Assembly (NCBI GenBank): GCA_038373865.1 | Contig: JAXGGA010000024.1 | Span: forward strand, 1-64,000 | DNA length: 64,000 bases | Reading direction: 5' to 3' | Origin: Uloborus plumipes | Lineage: Eukaryota; Arthropoda; Arachnida; Araneae; Uloboridae | Shown: piece after piece, positions 33,712-45,564 of the stretch | Layout of the letters: each line of letters opens with the position of its first letter | Numbering within the stretch: position 1 is the first letter of the stretch | Made by a program: the position numbers and the translations under genes | Notes under the pieces: generated by a model | What the model was told of the DNA's origin: nothing | What the model saw: the letters and a program-made list of their open reading frames with translations, nothing else | Database searches by the model: none

Positions 33712-35630
33712 GGGTGAGTTCTGGTAAGTGCGTACCCTTTTTTTCAAAGTTCATGTTCTCAAGGATGCTGCTCTGTTGAAAAATGCTGTACACTCACAAT
33801 TTTTTTTTTAGTTTTCTTTCCAGCTCCTTTACAAACATTTTCAAGCATATAATATGTCAAAAAAACCATAAGCATAGGTTTTGTGACCTGGTTTATGATA
33901 CCTATTCTAAGGTACGCACTTTCCCTTCCTAGCGGGGTAAGTGCGTCCACCTTAAATTATGTGAATATGAGCAGGAAAAAACTTCTGGCACATATTAAAT
34001 ATGTTAGGTAGTTGCCTTGGGATAATTCCTAATACTAGAGATCAGCACTTGCTTGCATGGATGAAACGCAATCAGTGATATCCTTCGTATCTTGCGAGCA
34101 ACTGTGATTTGAAGATTGAGAGAATTGTGTCTGTGATTCTTCCTTTGGCCTTTTAATAAGACAAATTGAGCAAATGTAAGTTGTTTTTATTTAGTAATAA
34201 TCACGTATGGTCTACATAGTTTATTTTGGTTTAATACATTAATCAGTCTGTGTTTAAGCCAGGGTTCGCACTTACCCCTTCTTAAATGTAAGATGAGTCA
34301 TGTGCGTCCAATAGCGTTGTTGTAAGTGCGTACCCCTGTGATTTTCTTTAATTCTATTTGTATGGTAGATCGCTAGGTGACCTGAGTGAACAATTCGTTT
34401 TCTTTCTTTCTTTCTTTCTTTTTTTTGAATAAATACGGTTTTAAAATATTTTTCTTATTAGAATCAGCAACAGTAAGAAAAAACACAAAATAAAGAGCAA
34501 AAGATAAAAGAAAATAATTGATCATGATATGATACTTGTATTTTTTTTTGTCTCTTGTACATTAAAATAGTTTTTCACAAGGTGTTCTTAATTTTCTTAA
34601 CCCTCTCGGCACCCTGGACCTCATATGAGGCTCCTACTTTTGAACTCAATTTTGGAAGAAGTAAACACTTAAAATGATTTTTTTTCCGTCAGTGACTCCA
34701 CCTATTCATGTAGATCACATATGAGGCTCCTAAGTGAAAAAAAAATCATTTTAAGTGTTTACTTCTTCCAAAATTGAGTTCAAAAGTAGGAGCCTCATAC
34801 GAGGTCCAGGGTGCCGAGAGGGTTAAATATAATTTATTCATTACTCCACCTTCGTTTTTTGAATCAGTTGGTTCCTTATTTAGTGTTTCACTTAATTTCA
34901 TTGCTTCATTTGCCATTCTGGTTTAAATTAAGTATAGCTTATGATCGCTATTTTCAACGAAAAATTTACTAACTGATATCTAAAAGCCAATATATTTCAG
35001 AGGTAATGAATAAAATTGAAATCTTATGCCGCATTCAATGTAAATATAAATACTTGATGGAAATGACGTCGGATTTATAATCGGCTTATAAAAGAGTAAT
35101 AAGCATACGAGAGTCAGATTTTCCACTTAATGGTACACACTTACCTCATCATAATGGTGCGCACTTGCTCCGCATAATAGTACGCATATGCCGCATGATA
35201 GTGGTACGCACTTGCCCCATCATAATGGTACGCACTTACCCCCACCTTACTTTAAAGAAAGGGAAAGTGCGTACCGTCATATAAACAAATTTTAGTTAGA
35301 GTATTTGATCAAAATACCCCATGTACGTTATTAGTAGCTATTACTCAAAAGAAACAACTTGCATTTCTTGACTTCAATTGCTTGGTATGACTACAAGAGA
35401 AACTGAAACAAAACCTTCTCAATCTTTACTTTAGAGTTTTTTTGAAGACATTTAAGTTGTCTCTGATTGTGTTTCGTCTATTGAATCCAGGCCTGAATTC
35501 TACCTATTAAAATTATCATTAAACAGTTATCTAGCGTAGTCGACGTGTTGCAGAAGCCGTTTCAGGGCAGTGTTCATATAATTCCCAGTGGACGCACTTA
35601 CCCCGTGGACGCACTTACCAGAACTCACCC
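33712..35630. mobile_element. TA-flanked element B with ~13 iterated GTAAGTGCG motifs (1.9 kb)
   Basis: TIRs start GGGTGAGTTCTGGTAAGTGC in both directions (at least 22 identical bases) and are flanked by TA (33710-33711 and 35631-35632). The TIR motif GGTAAGTGCGTACC or its complement recurs at about 33723, 33911, 33934, 34264, 34321, 35132, 35156, 35179, 35203, 35227, 35261, 35588 and 35605. Between 35132 and 35242 it forms a ~24-bp tandem array with CATCATAATGGT spacers. No transposase frame is intact. A piggyBac-like MITE sits inside (34601-34822). Confidence 0.82.
34601..34822. mobile_element. piggyBac-like palindromic MITE nested in element B (222 bp)
   Basis: TTAA (34597-34600 and 34823-34826) flanks TIRs that start CCCTCTCGGCACCCTGGACC. 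The arms continue inward for ~85 bp each (landmarks TCATATGAGGCTCC, CAAAATTGAGTTCAAAA) around a ~45-bp centre. A third copy of TCATATGAGGCTCC-like sequence lies in the centre. The element can form a long hairpin. Confidence 0.88.
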
Positions 35631-35632
35631 TA

Positions 35633-37242
35633 CTTTAAGTTTATATCTCTCCGGTTCATTCAAAAAATATTAAGCTAAAGCTAAGTCGACACAGAAACCC
35701 ATTTCGATTTTATAAAACGTACCTTTTATTTCTATCTATTGAAACAAAATAATAAATGAATACATGTGTTCATTAAGGCGGCCGAAGATTTTTTTACATT
35801 TTGCTAAAGACCAAGACACCTCCTTATTTTTTCACATTTATGCATTTGATCACTCTCCTAAAATTTCAGCATTTTACTCTTAATGGAAGATGGTCCTCAA
35901 ACACAATTCATTTTTACACTGTTTTTTAATGTTTCCTATTTATTGAGTTTTTTTAGACTGAAGAGAATATTTTTCTATAAAATAATTTTTTTCAGTTACT
36001 GTGATTTTTCAACAGATAAATATTAGTTTAAACAATTACAAAGTTTCTTAATCGGTTAAACTTGGCAATACCTTCGATATAATCAACTATTTGTTGATAC
36101 GTAGCAGACAACATAGATTGTAGTGTTACTTGTGTTTTTTTTTGCGCTACGGTTTTCAAAAACTTTTAAGCATACGAAAATAGTTGTAAAAGAACTGCAC
36201 AAAATATTTTTTTATTCTTTTAAAGCAGTAGGGCGTAGAGAAAAAAGTTGCTGTTTTTAAATTTTTATACTAATAATTTGAACACTGGCACAGTGATCAT
36301 GCATTAAATTATGAAAAACTGATTGCACACAATAAAATACTATAACCACCCTGTCGTCATTATAGCATGGAACTAATCTGTAATCTAGGCGAAAATATTT
36401 ACTTGGTGCTTGATGTGGCCGTGTTGTTCCTCAGAAATTCTAATCTTTGACAAATTTAAAGTGAAAAATATTCGGAAAAGAATTCAACAAATGAGTTTTA
36501 GAGCATGTAACAAAAAGAGACAAACAAGTTTGAAGTTGAATAAGCATTTTTTAAATCTCTAGGTAAATTTATGATCATTATTGTTGGTCATCAAGCGATA
36601 ATTGAATTGTTATTAGCCATTTTGGGTAGTTCATCTAAGAAAATTCATTGGAGAGGGATGGGTGCTATCCATAATGCTCAGTGTACTCTTATATGACTTC
36701 AAAGTTTTTATCTTCCGATGTTGGCAAGAGATTTTTCATTTAATAATGAGAGAATAACTCACAAATACAACAGTTTCTACAGCTCAGTGCTCTTTTGCAC
36801 AGTAAAGCATAACTAGAAGTTCCACTTGCTATTAAAACTCGTGGGAATACTTGAACTTCAGTATGTACATTAATTGTGTATGTACGTACCTAGATACTCA
36901 TGCATGTCAGCATTTTTTGAGATGGAAAAAAGACACTGAATGTTCAAAAAAAAAAAAAACACGTGTCGGCACTCCCGGAGTACCACTGTTTCTTCACTTT
37001 TTAAACGGTAAGTGTATTAGCTTCAAGTAAACACATAAGTTGTAAAATAAATTTTCATGCACTTGTTTTAGAGTTTGGAGGATTCCTTCCTAGTATAAAT
37101 AAATTAAACAATATGATAAAATATAGTTGTTTTTTTTTCGTCTTTTTTATGTTGAAATGGTTCAAGTCTACAGTTCATGCAGTTTAAGATGCATGAGTAC
37201 TTCTATTGAGTTGTGTTTTAACAGAAAGGATAATGCGATATA
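35633..37242. other. No gene recognised
   Basis: AT-rich unique-looking sequence. A single GC-richer phrase (GTCGGCACTCCCGGAGTACC near 36965) stands out, but nothing supports a gene. Confidence 0.5.
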
Positions 37243-37794
37243 CAGTGAACTCTCACTTATGCGCCGGCCCAAGGGACTAACAGAAAAAGGCACATAAGTG
37301 AGAGCGACGTATAAGTGAACAAGCCTATTTAAAGGACTGAAACGCAACATAGGTTCTAATGAGAGAATGAATAAGAATGTTTCTATAGACAAGGGATATA
37401 TTACTACGGTTTGACAACTACTGTGACATAACTACAGTGATAAAGAGAGAAAAAAACTGTTGCATACCTAATTACAAACTGCTCCTTTTAAAACGATCCA
37501 TAATAGGTAATGGTTCTTCTCTGAACTCTAGTTCATGCGGAAAAAATGCTTTTGTGAGCAATAGGGGAAGGATTGAAGGGAAAAATGAAGAAAAATGCTT
37601 ATTTTTTAAATATTTTTTTTTTGTTTACATTTTATGGAAAATTCGGTGCATAGGTGAAATATTTATCTTTAGAGCGACGCACAAACGATTGATACTATCA
37701 TTATTTTGCTATGAAATGTGCTGGGACCATTTAAAATCTTCGTATAAGTGAAAAAGGCGTATAAATAAAGCGGTGTATAAGTGAGAGTTCACTG
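37243..37794. mobile_element. Pogo-like non-autonomous element, copy 2 (552 bp)
   Basis: TIRs CAGTGAACTCTCACTTAT and the inverse are flanked by TA (37241-37242 and 37795-37796). The sequence is the reverse-orientation counterpart of 13929-14478, including the CGCCGGCCC phrase near the left end. Internal CATAAGTG/CACTTAT motifs are repeated. No transposase is present. Confidence 0.85.
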
Positions 37795-37903
37795 TATTTC
37801 TTTTGGTTTGCGAAATTATTCAATTGAACCTTTTGCTTTTTGGTTAAACTTTCCTTGCTCTCCTAGAACGTAAAAGATACACTCTAATATTTTGAGTATA
37901 GTA

Positions 37904-38276
37904 CACTGCTAAAAATGAATTGTTGTTTTTACAGTATAATCCTGGCAGCCGAGATTCTAATTTAAAACTCTAAAATGCACAGTAATAAAAGTGTAAAACC
38001 AGCAATTTTGCAGTTTCTTACAGTAAAGTTAGCAATTTTACTGTTTATTGCTATAAAATTTAGCTGAATTATACTGTTAAAACAACAGTATAAGACTAGT
38101 AGCAGAGGTTCCAGTGTAAAACTGTAAAATGCACGGTAATAAACTGTAAAATTAACAATTTGATAGTTTCATACTGTAGAATTAGCAATTTGACAGTTTA
38201 TTACTGTAAAATTAGCAGTTTTTAGTTTATTACTACAAAAACAGTACTGTAAAAACAACATTCATTTTTTAAAGTG
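37904..38276. mobile_element. CACTG-family element, copy 1 (373 bp)
   Basis: TA-flanked CACTGCTAAAAATGAATTG with the inverted end CATTCATTTTTTAAAGTG. The interior consists of variants of CTGTAAAATTAGCAATTTTA and CAGTTTATTACTGT in alternating orientation. Landmarks CAGTATAAT-CTGGCAGC and AGAGGTTCCAG are shared by all eight copies in the window. Confidence 0.82.
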
Positions 38277-39399
38277 TAGAGGGTTTCAGTTTAAGTGTTT
38301 TAATTGCACTTCAATTTAAGTCCGTTCATTGCCTTAGTTGAGGTGTTTCAGTTGCACTTCAATTTAAGTCCGTTGAGTTTCTCAGTTGTTGTTTATCTGC
38401 CTTATTTTCATTGAAATTAATAAATAGTACAGCCAATCCAACTTAAAATGCACTATTTCTGTTAAATTATTATTAGTATTATCATGTATTATTATTTTTT
38501 GGTTTACTACATTTTTCAATTCATCCTATTATACTATGGTTAAATGTTCTTTACTATTTTGCAACATAATAGAAATACTTTAACATTTTGAATATAGTTG
38601 AGTACATTTGAAACACGAAGAAATGTAATTTCTAGAAAAAGCACAAATTCTGCATGAGGCACTCTGCAATTTTTTCATTTAATTGGCATTTGCTGTATGC
38701 GCAATGAGAAAACTATGCAGCAGCCAACTCCCAATTCTTTACTTATTATACTTAAACTGAAAACTAATACATACATCTTTGTCCAAGTTTGAGGAACTAA
38801 TTCAATTTTATTGAATAATTATTTTATAGTGAAAGTGGTTTAAAGCTCCTCTAATGAGGAGAAATTACCATTGACTCCGAGAGAAAAAAGAGTTTCATTC
38901 ATGAAAATATATTTATTTCAACTGAGAAACACAAGTTCAGAATTAATTTTCATGGATTGTACACATTTTACCAATTATTTTAGAAGATAAAATAAGCACA
39001 CCCTTTGATCATTTGCTTATCCCATTTATAAAGTCAATAAGTAAATATTTAAATTTCATTACTAATGTGTTGATGAATGTATGTTACCTAAATCGTATGG
39101 TTGCTGCAAAAGTGGAAAGTAATTTCATAAGTCAAAAAGACTTTTTTTTTTTGTTTTTCGCATGAGACAATATTTTATGATCGGAGGGCAAATCTCAGTT
39201 TTGGTAACGGATTTCGAAAAATATCTTCTCCCTTGAATGATCTTAATTAGCCATTCATCCGTGCGTTTACTAGCTCAAAGAATCGCCGATCGTTTTCCCT
39301 CAAAGCTTCGATTTAGCTTCCACTCTTGTTTTGAAACTCGCTATCGATCGGTTGGAAGGAAAGGCATCAACCTTTAAAATAGCACGAGCAATCCGAGCC
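38277..39399. other. No gene recognised
   Basis: AT-rich sequence with no supported feature. Confidence 0.5.
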
Positions 39400-39656
39400 A
39401 GATATCAACAAGTTTTACCCACCTGTTGATCTTAGGAGGAATTTTTACTCTGTTCAGTTTGATACAATCTTGTTTCTAAATTGTTTAGCATATTCAGGAG
39501 TGCCCACCAAGAGGGAGGGGGTTGGGATCATGGCGCAGACTATGCTATAAAAATTTAAAATTTTAAATTTTAGGGAGTGTTCTTGTGGCTATTTCTTTAT
39601 TCTTCAGGGGAGCGCTAGTTCTTGGAAGAGTTTTTGTGCATTGGACGGGGTGGTGG

Positions 39657-40025
39657 GCAAAAAATGAACTGTTGTTTTTACAGTATAATTCTGGCAGCCG
39701 AGATTTCCATTTAAAACTGTAAAATGCACAGTAATAAACTGTAAAAAAAGCAATTTTACAGTTTATTGCCGAAAAATTTAGCTGTATTATACTGTAAAAA
39801 CAGCAGTATAATAGTGGCAGCAGAGGTTCCAGTTTAAAGCTGTAAAATGCACGGTAATAAACTGTAAATTTAGCAATTTTAGTTAATCACAGTAAAATTA
39901 GCAATTTTAGTTTTGTACGGTAAAGTTAGCGATTTTACAGTATATTACTGTAAAATTGGACATTTTACAGTTTATTACTACAAAATTAGCTGTATTATAC
40001 CGTAAAAATAACATTTTTTACAATG
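39657..40025. mobile_element. CACTG-family element, copy 2
   Basis: The left tip is eroded (GGCAAAAAATGAACTG in place of CACTGCAAAAAATGAACTG). The right end is ACATTTTTTACAATG followed by TA. The interior has the same alternating CTGTAAA/TTTACAG motif array as copy 1. Confidence 0.72.
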
Positions 40026-40148
40026 TAAGTTAACACTTTAAACAACATTAGCTTTGCGATATCAACAAGTTTTACTCATATGTAATCCTCCCTGATCTCA
40101 GGAGGAATTTTCCTCTGTTAATTTTTATAAAATCTTGCGTCTAAATTA

Positions 40149-41540
40149 CACTGCTGGCCACCGTAAATGTAACACCTTGAAGTAAGCGTGCAAACTACAT
40201 GAAATTTACAACATGCATTAACGGAGGTGAGAAATGCAAATGATTAGAATTTAAGCACAGACGCACATCATGCGCGCCTGTGGCGCCACCTTGAAAGGTA
40301 TTTAAGGCTTGGAGATTTGGGCGATTTTAAGTTCGCCAATTGTGTTCCTCTTTTTTTTTCCCGGATTACTTATGTATATCGTAGGAAACACCGATTATCT
40401 TTTGATCGAAAATCCGAGTTCGACAGAGGAAGGATAATGGCGTACCGAGATTATGGCTTATATCAAAATCGGCACTCGTGTCGGACGAAATCAAACAACT
40501 GTAATGCGGATATGTGATCGTTGGATGCATTAGGGTACGCCGGACCGACATGGTGAATCACATCCACCTCGGGGCACCACTTCACGTGATGACAGGCACA
40601 TTGTGCGCATGGTATTGAAGGATCGCTGAGTCACATCACGAACCATAGCATAGCACATTCCGTCTGTAACCCATCAACCAGTGTCTGTGGATACCATTAG
40701 ACGCCGTTTGCAGCAGACTGGTCTGTCTGCAAAAAGTCTATTGCTTTGTCTACCCTTGACGCAGAATCACAGACGTCTCCACCGCCAATGGTGCAATGAA
40801 AGAATAATGTGGATGGCAGAATGGAATGAAATTGTCTTTACCGACGAGTCACGATTCAGTCTGCAACACCACGATGGTCGAATTCGAGTCTGGAGACACC
40901 GTGGAGAGATGATGCTAAACAGCTGCGTTTTGCACCGCCACACTGGTCCTTCACCAGGTATTATAGTATGGGGTGGTATTGGATATCACTCTCGCACTCC
41001 TCTAGTACGCATTGCCGGTACTTTAAACAGCCGGAGCTATATCTCCGAGGTGTTGGAGCCCGTTGTCCTTCCTTGCCTCCAGGGCTTACCCACAGCCCTA
41101 TTTCAACAATGCACGACTACACGTGGCAAGCATTGTCCAAGGGTTCTTCATCAACCTCCAGGTTGAGTTGCTTCCCTGGCCAACTCGCTCTCCGGATGTT
41201 TCGCCGATAGAAAACGTGTGGTTCATGGTTTCTCAATGATTGACCTAGATTACATCCCCAGCTGCTACAACAGATCAAATTTGGCAACATGTGGAAGCTG
41301 CTTGCTCTGCTGTACCCCAAGAACACATCCAAAGTTTTTTTGAATCAATTCCGAAGCGTGTGGCAGCGGTGATCAGCAACAATGGCGGCTACTCTGGCTA
41401 CTGATTTTGGCAGGAACGACACGTCACAGAATTCAATAAATTTAATCATTTGATACTTGGTCAACATGTTATCTACACAATAAATTTTGTTGTGATATCT
41501 CTTGTCTTTGGTGGTGTTGCAATTTGGGTGGCCAGCAGTG
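40149..41540 (+). mobile_element. Tc1-like transposon, family 2 (1392 bp)
   Basis: TIRs CACTGCTGGCCACC and GGTGGCCAGCAGTG (one base differs from exact inversion) are flanked by TA (40147-40148 and 41541-41542). Subterminal GTAACACCTTG and TGGTGTTGCAATTT also correspond. The transposase pseudogene is on the plus strand. Confidence 0.9.
40376..41404 (+). pseudogene. Tc1/Tcb-like DDE transposase with frameshifts and stops
   Basis: N-terminal helix-turn-helix region with SEFDRGRIMAYRDYGL then a frameshift to VGRNQTTVMRICDRWMH. The linker has VSVDTIRRRLQQTGLSAKS. The catalytic core shows IVFTDESRFSLQHHDGRIRV (first Asp), then GPSPGIIVWGGIGYHSRTPL. A frameshift at ~41108 falls just before the FQQ-NARPHV block that should hold the second Asp. 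SPDVSPIENVWFM carries the third acidic residue. The gene ends NNGGYSGY at the stop 41402-41404. At least two frameshifts and stops near 40530, 40628 and 40656 make it inactive. The spacing and total length (~343 codons) match Tc1-family enzymes. Confidence 0.9.
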
Positions 41541-41710
41541 TACTTATCAAATTCAGGAATGCCTACCAGGAGAGGGGGAGGGGAGATAATTAAAGCACAA
41601 ACTGCGCAATTCAAATTAAAAAACTTTAGGGGCATGTTTTTATGGTTCTTTTTTTTTCTTTTTTTTGGGGGGGGGGATGGGGAGCTTGTTCTTGGGGATG
41701 TCTTCATGTA

Positions 41711-42777
41711 ATAGGGATGGTCATGTGCCATTGTCCTTACCAAATTCACACTTTAAGGACCATAAGATTTGCTGTAGGCAATGGAAATTGTTCGTCCATA
41801 AAACTTACTAAAGGACAGTTCCATTTTGATAAAAATCATCAATAGCTGTACAAAACAGCTTGTAAAGATTCCAAATAAGTTAGACTCTTGTTTCGTTGCA
41901 TGAATTTTACGAAGAACATGGACTCTGCTTCTATAAACCACAGTAGCTTTTTGAAGGTTTTCAAAAACAGCATATGATGTTGACATCCGACAAAAGTCTT
42001 GTGTTGCATGTCTTTGCATCCATAAGTTCATTTTTTGCATTGAAAAATGCGTTATTTGTAAGACCAAAACACGTGTATGCCGTATTTCTGCGCACATGCG
42101 CTTTTCAACGTATTTTTGCTTTAATTTTTAGCACAACTTTATTTATTTCATGTATGACAAGTGTCATGATAATTGATTCTCTAGATTTTGTGCAAATCGA
42201 TGGGACATATCGCAAATCTCGAATGAAAGGGGCACACCTTTTTTTTTTTAGTCTATGGTAATTTAATACTAATCCAATTTAAAAAGTGCGCCTTTCATTC
42301 TCGGCGTGCGATCTGTGTCTCTTTGGTGCATTGTAGATGCAAAGCTATCTTCAGTTATTGTCCAATTGTCAATAAATAAATAAATAAATAAAAAAATAAA
42401 AAATAAATCTTTCCTTCTACTCACTATTACGCGAATAGTAAAATAATAATTAAAAATATCAAATAGATTTCCATCGAAAAAATTCCTTAAGACATATTTT
42501 TGACGTAAAAATGTCTGCACTCATCCGTTCGTTATCGAGAGATAAGGTCTTAAAATCTTCCGAAATTTTAAGGAGAGAGCCAAATTTTTTTAAATACATA
42601 ACAAGCGTAATTTCACTGTCACGCAATTTCACCGCCTGCACTCATCTATAAATCATGCGAATGACATCTTCCACGTTACTTACTAAAACTCGCTACATTT
42701 GGGATTTTTTTAAAGTTTCGGCGGACATTAAGACCTTATACTACGATAACAGGGACACCTGGCCAAATAATTTATGT
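41711..42777. other. No gene recognised
   Basis: Moderately AT-rich. A minus-strand open frame of 114 residues (41753-42097) and some shorter ones are present, but no motif is recognisable. Confidence 0.4.
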
Positions 42778-42785
42778 GTTTACAG

Positions 42786-43414
42786 CAGGGGTTCCCAAAC
42801 TTTTTTGCTCCGTGGACCCCTAGATGAATTTTCCAGTTTCTCGCGGACCCCCTTCCTAGAGGTCAAAAATCAATGGTTAAAATATCTTCAAACGTGGTTT
42901 TAAAATCCATGTGGATGGCTTCCTTGGCAGCTAGTAGTTTATAAATCCGGATAATATGGATAATATATAAAGGGCAAATATGGCAGAGTAGTGCCTCAAT
43001 CTGCTGCTGCTGAGATTATATTCGATATAGGAATCGCCTTTTCTTTAAGATAATCTATTGAAACATTGAATATTGTCTCACCTTTAATGTATATTGTCAA
43101 AGTTTTCCCAAAAAACTGTTCTTCATTTATTTCTTGGCTCATAATATAACGCGATCAAAACACGAAATCTACACGGTCAAACAAAACCTATTTTCAGACA
43201 ATCAGTCATGCTAGTGAAGCCCATGAATATTGAAGATAGATAATTTTTTTTCTTCAGCAAAAAAAAAAAGACAGAGGGGGGAGGGGCAGGACAGGATTGA
43301 GGCTCGTGAACCCCCGTTTGTATCTCATTGACCCCCAAACTTTTGCTTTCATGGTCCCATTGCAAATTGCGGTGGACCCCTGGGCGTCCCTGTAGACCAC
43401 TTTGGGAATCTCTG
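42786..43414. mobile_element. hAT MITE, 629 bp, 8-bp TSD with one mismatch
   Basis: CAGGGGTTCCCAAACT and the inverted TTTGGGAATCTCTG are flanked by GTTTACAG (42778-42785) and GTTTAGAG (43415-43422). GTGGACCCC-type phrases recur near both ends, as in other hAT ends of this window. No transposase. Confidence 0.85.
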
Positions 43415-43422
43415 GTTTAGAG

Positions 43423-44639
43423 GTTTGCTTTACAATGCTCTTTCTATTGCTACTTATTTAATTTTTTCAATTTTTGTGCTATCGTGTGGTTCCTGGCCAG
43501 AAATATTCTGATAGCAAATTATTAACATTATCTACAATTAACCGTCAGTTTGAAAGTAATCTTGAATAAAAGTCTGTACTTGAGTAAAAACAAAGAAGAA
43601 CGAATATAGATTTGTTTCAGTTGCTATACTTTCAAAACAAAACTATATTTTTAACAATTATATTTGTTTTGCTTACATTATGATTCTGATATCTCAATAA
43701 GACGGGAAAAAAATAGATTTATAAATTAAGTGCAGTAAAAGGTCTGTAAAATAAGTTTTGACTTATCACGCATGTGTCATGAACTTTAAAGAGTTAATTC
43801 GTAAGCGATTTTTTTTACATGAAAATATTAAGTTAGCAGAAATTTACCAATGAACGAAATATTCTCTAAACTATTAATTGAATCAAAACTGTGTACGTAT
43901 GTATATATGTCTGTTGCGTGTAGAAGCAATATGATCCGACCTACTGCCAAGGGGGCCGGTACAAGATTAGTTTGGAGTATTTTGAAATGATGCTTGAAGC
44001 GTTTTTTCTTTCTTCTGCAATTCTATTTTATCCCTATTCATTTCTGTTTCAAACGTTTTATACAAATTTATCAATATGAGGACGAAGACGTTTTTTGGTG
44101 TTTAACATTTTTTTTTAGTGGGGCAAAAATTTTACTTCTCAAGTTCATAACTTTTATGAATTCTTTAGTTAGATGCATTTTTGGTTATTAATTTGAATTA
44201 ATTTTAGACAGACAATCGGTAAATTTATACGAGAGGTTGTGCATGTACAAGGCGACGTTATAAAATTAGATTTTTACCACAATTAGTAAAGTCTGGAGCA
44301 GTAAAAATTATTTGCAATCTCGAGTTTTTTCAATTTTTTGAATGGTCATATCTAATTTTTACGGATCCGTAAATCAATTGCATATTGCAAATGTTGTAAA
44401 ACAACGTGAATTTTGCTAAAATGTTTTATAAAAATTTTATTGACTGGGATATTTTGAAGCTATGTTTCAGTAAGAAGTCATAGGGTAACTCTGCTTTGTG
44501 CTCTGTAAAAGAGTAGGTTCATCATTTGATCCTTTTTATCTTTTATCATACCCTTTATGCTTCTTATTATTTCGCTCCTCCGTGCTTTTTGTTCGCCTGT
44601 CCTTTTGTAACCATTTCATCTGTAACTGTTGTTGTTGTA
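43423..44639. other. No gene recognised
   Basis: AT-rich sequence with no supported feature. Confidence 0.5.
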
Positions 44640-44845
44640 TCATATTTTAATTAAATTACTATGAAGTGGGGAGAGAGGGGCAGTGCCTCGAGATGTTGGA
44701 CTTCTTTGTTAACAAAAAAAGACAGCACAAGAAAGATTTACAGCACGAAGAGATACGACCGAAGGCGCCGGTGGAAATCGAACCCGCGACATCTTGCTTT
44801 CGAGGCGAAGCTTTCACCTCTGAGCCACTGAGGCCCTATTTGTAA
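44640..44845 (-). repeat. tRNA-derived SINE
   Basis: On the minus strand the A box TGGCTCAGAGG (complement of 44817-44827) and a B box GGTTCGATTTCC (complement of 44773-44784) are spaced as in a tRNA. The putative anticodon loop between them reads CTCGAAA, giving a tRNA-Ser(CGA)-like head. A ~100-bp body follows toward 44650. The lost long variable arm and imperfect stems argue against a working tRNA gene. Confidence 0.65.
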
Positions 44846-45564
44846 ATGTTTAAAATATTATTCAAGCAAACACTCAAGAGTTTCTTTGATAACCACTCTT
44901 TACATCGATACTTCGTTTTTCTCTTGCCTCCCAACATTTAAGCTAATTTTTCCCTCAGAAATTGAGAGCTTAGAAGTAATTAACATATTTTTTCACTGGA
45001 AGTCTTCTATATTTTTTAAACGATTTTCTTTTTTTAAAACATACATATCAAATGTTACATCAACAATTTCAGTCAAATACAAAATTTAAAAATCCTCAAC
45101 AAGTGTTTCGGCGTTAGAAGTAGCCCTTTTTATTGCAAAAAAGATATGCGTTTATGCATGAAGAGGCATCCGACAAAAGCGTTGAGGCGGATTGAATTGG
45201 ATGATAAATTTAAGACAGGCTATCAAGACCATCAGTGGTGCCCCTTTGGGAGATCACGAGATGTCAATGTGATCTCCCAAAAATTTATTCTGCAAATTTT
45301 GCCAGACGATTAGGCAAATTTGGGAACAAAATTTCAGCATTGCAATTTTTAAATGTCCCAGTAGCCATTTTCATTGTATTCTCGCACCTGTGACTGTCCG
45401 TATTTTCTCGCTCGGCAAAAATTTTTATTTCTATTTGGTAAATTAAGAACCCACCCTCTTCTTAGGGGTGGGGTGGGGGCTTGATCTTTTTTTTTCTTCT
45501 TTTTAGGGATGGGGGGAGGGGCGTCAATTGAAACCCCTGTCTGTGGAAAATTGACATATTTATA

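Larger units (their letters stand above)
39400..41710. repeat. Local duplication of a ~250-bp segment, second copy split by Tc1
   Basis: 39400-39655 (GATATCAACAAGTTTTAC, TCTCAGGAGGAATTT-like, TTCAGGAGTGCCCACCA, G-rich run) is paralogous to 40057-40148 plus 41541-41710. Copy 1 reads CTAAATTG-TTTAGCATATTCAGG where copy 2 has CTAAATTA interrupted by a 1392-bp Tc1 element. Copy 1 therefore represents the empty site. Confidence 0.65.

Noticed and set aside
37904..38276. CRISPR-like array
   Set aside because: The repeat units are short, alternate in orientation and have no unique spacers of constant length. They are internal motifs of a MITE.
41753..42097. 114-aa minus-strand open frame
   Set aside because: No recognisable motif, AT-driven composition and no splice or promoter context. 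Similar lengths arise by chance in this window.
44760..44835. Functional tRNA gene
   Set aside because: Stems are imperfect, the long variable arm expected for serine is missing, and the downstream body is SINE-like.
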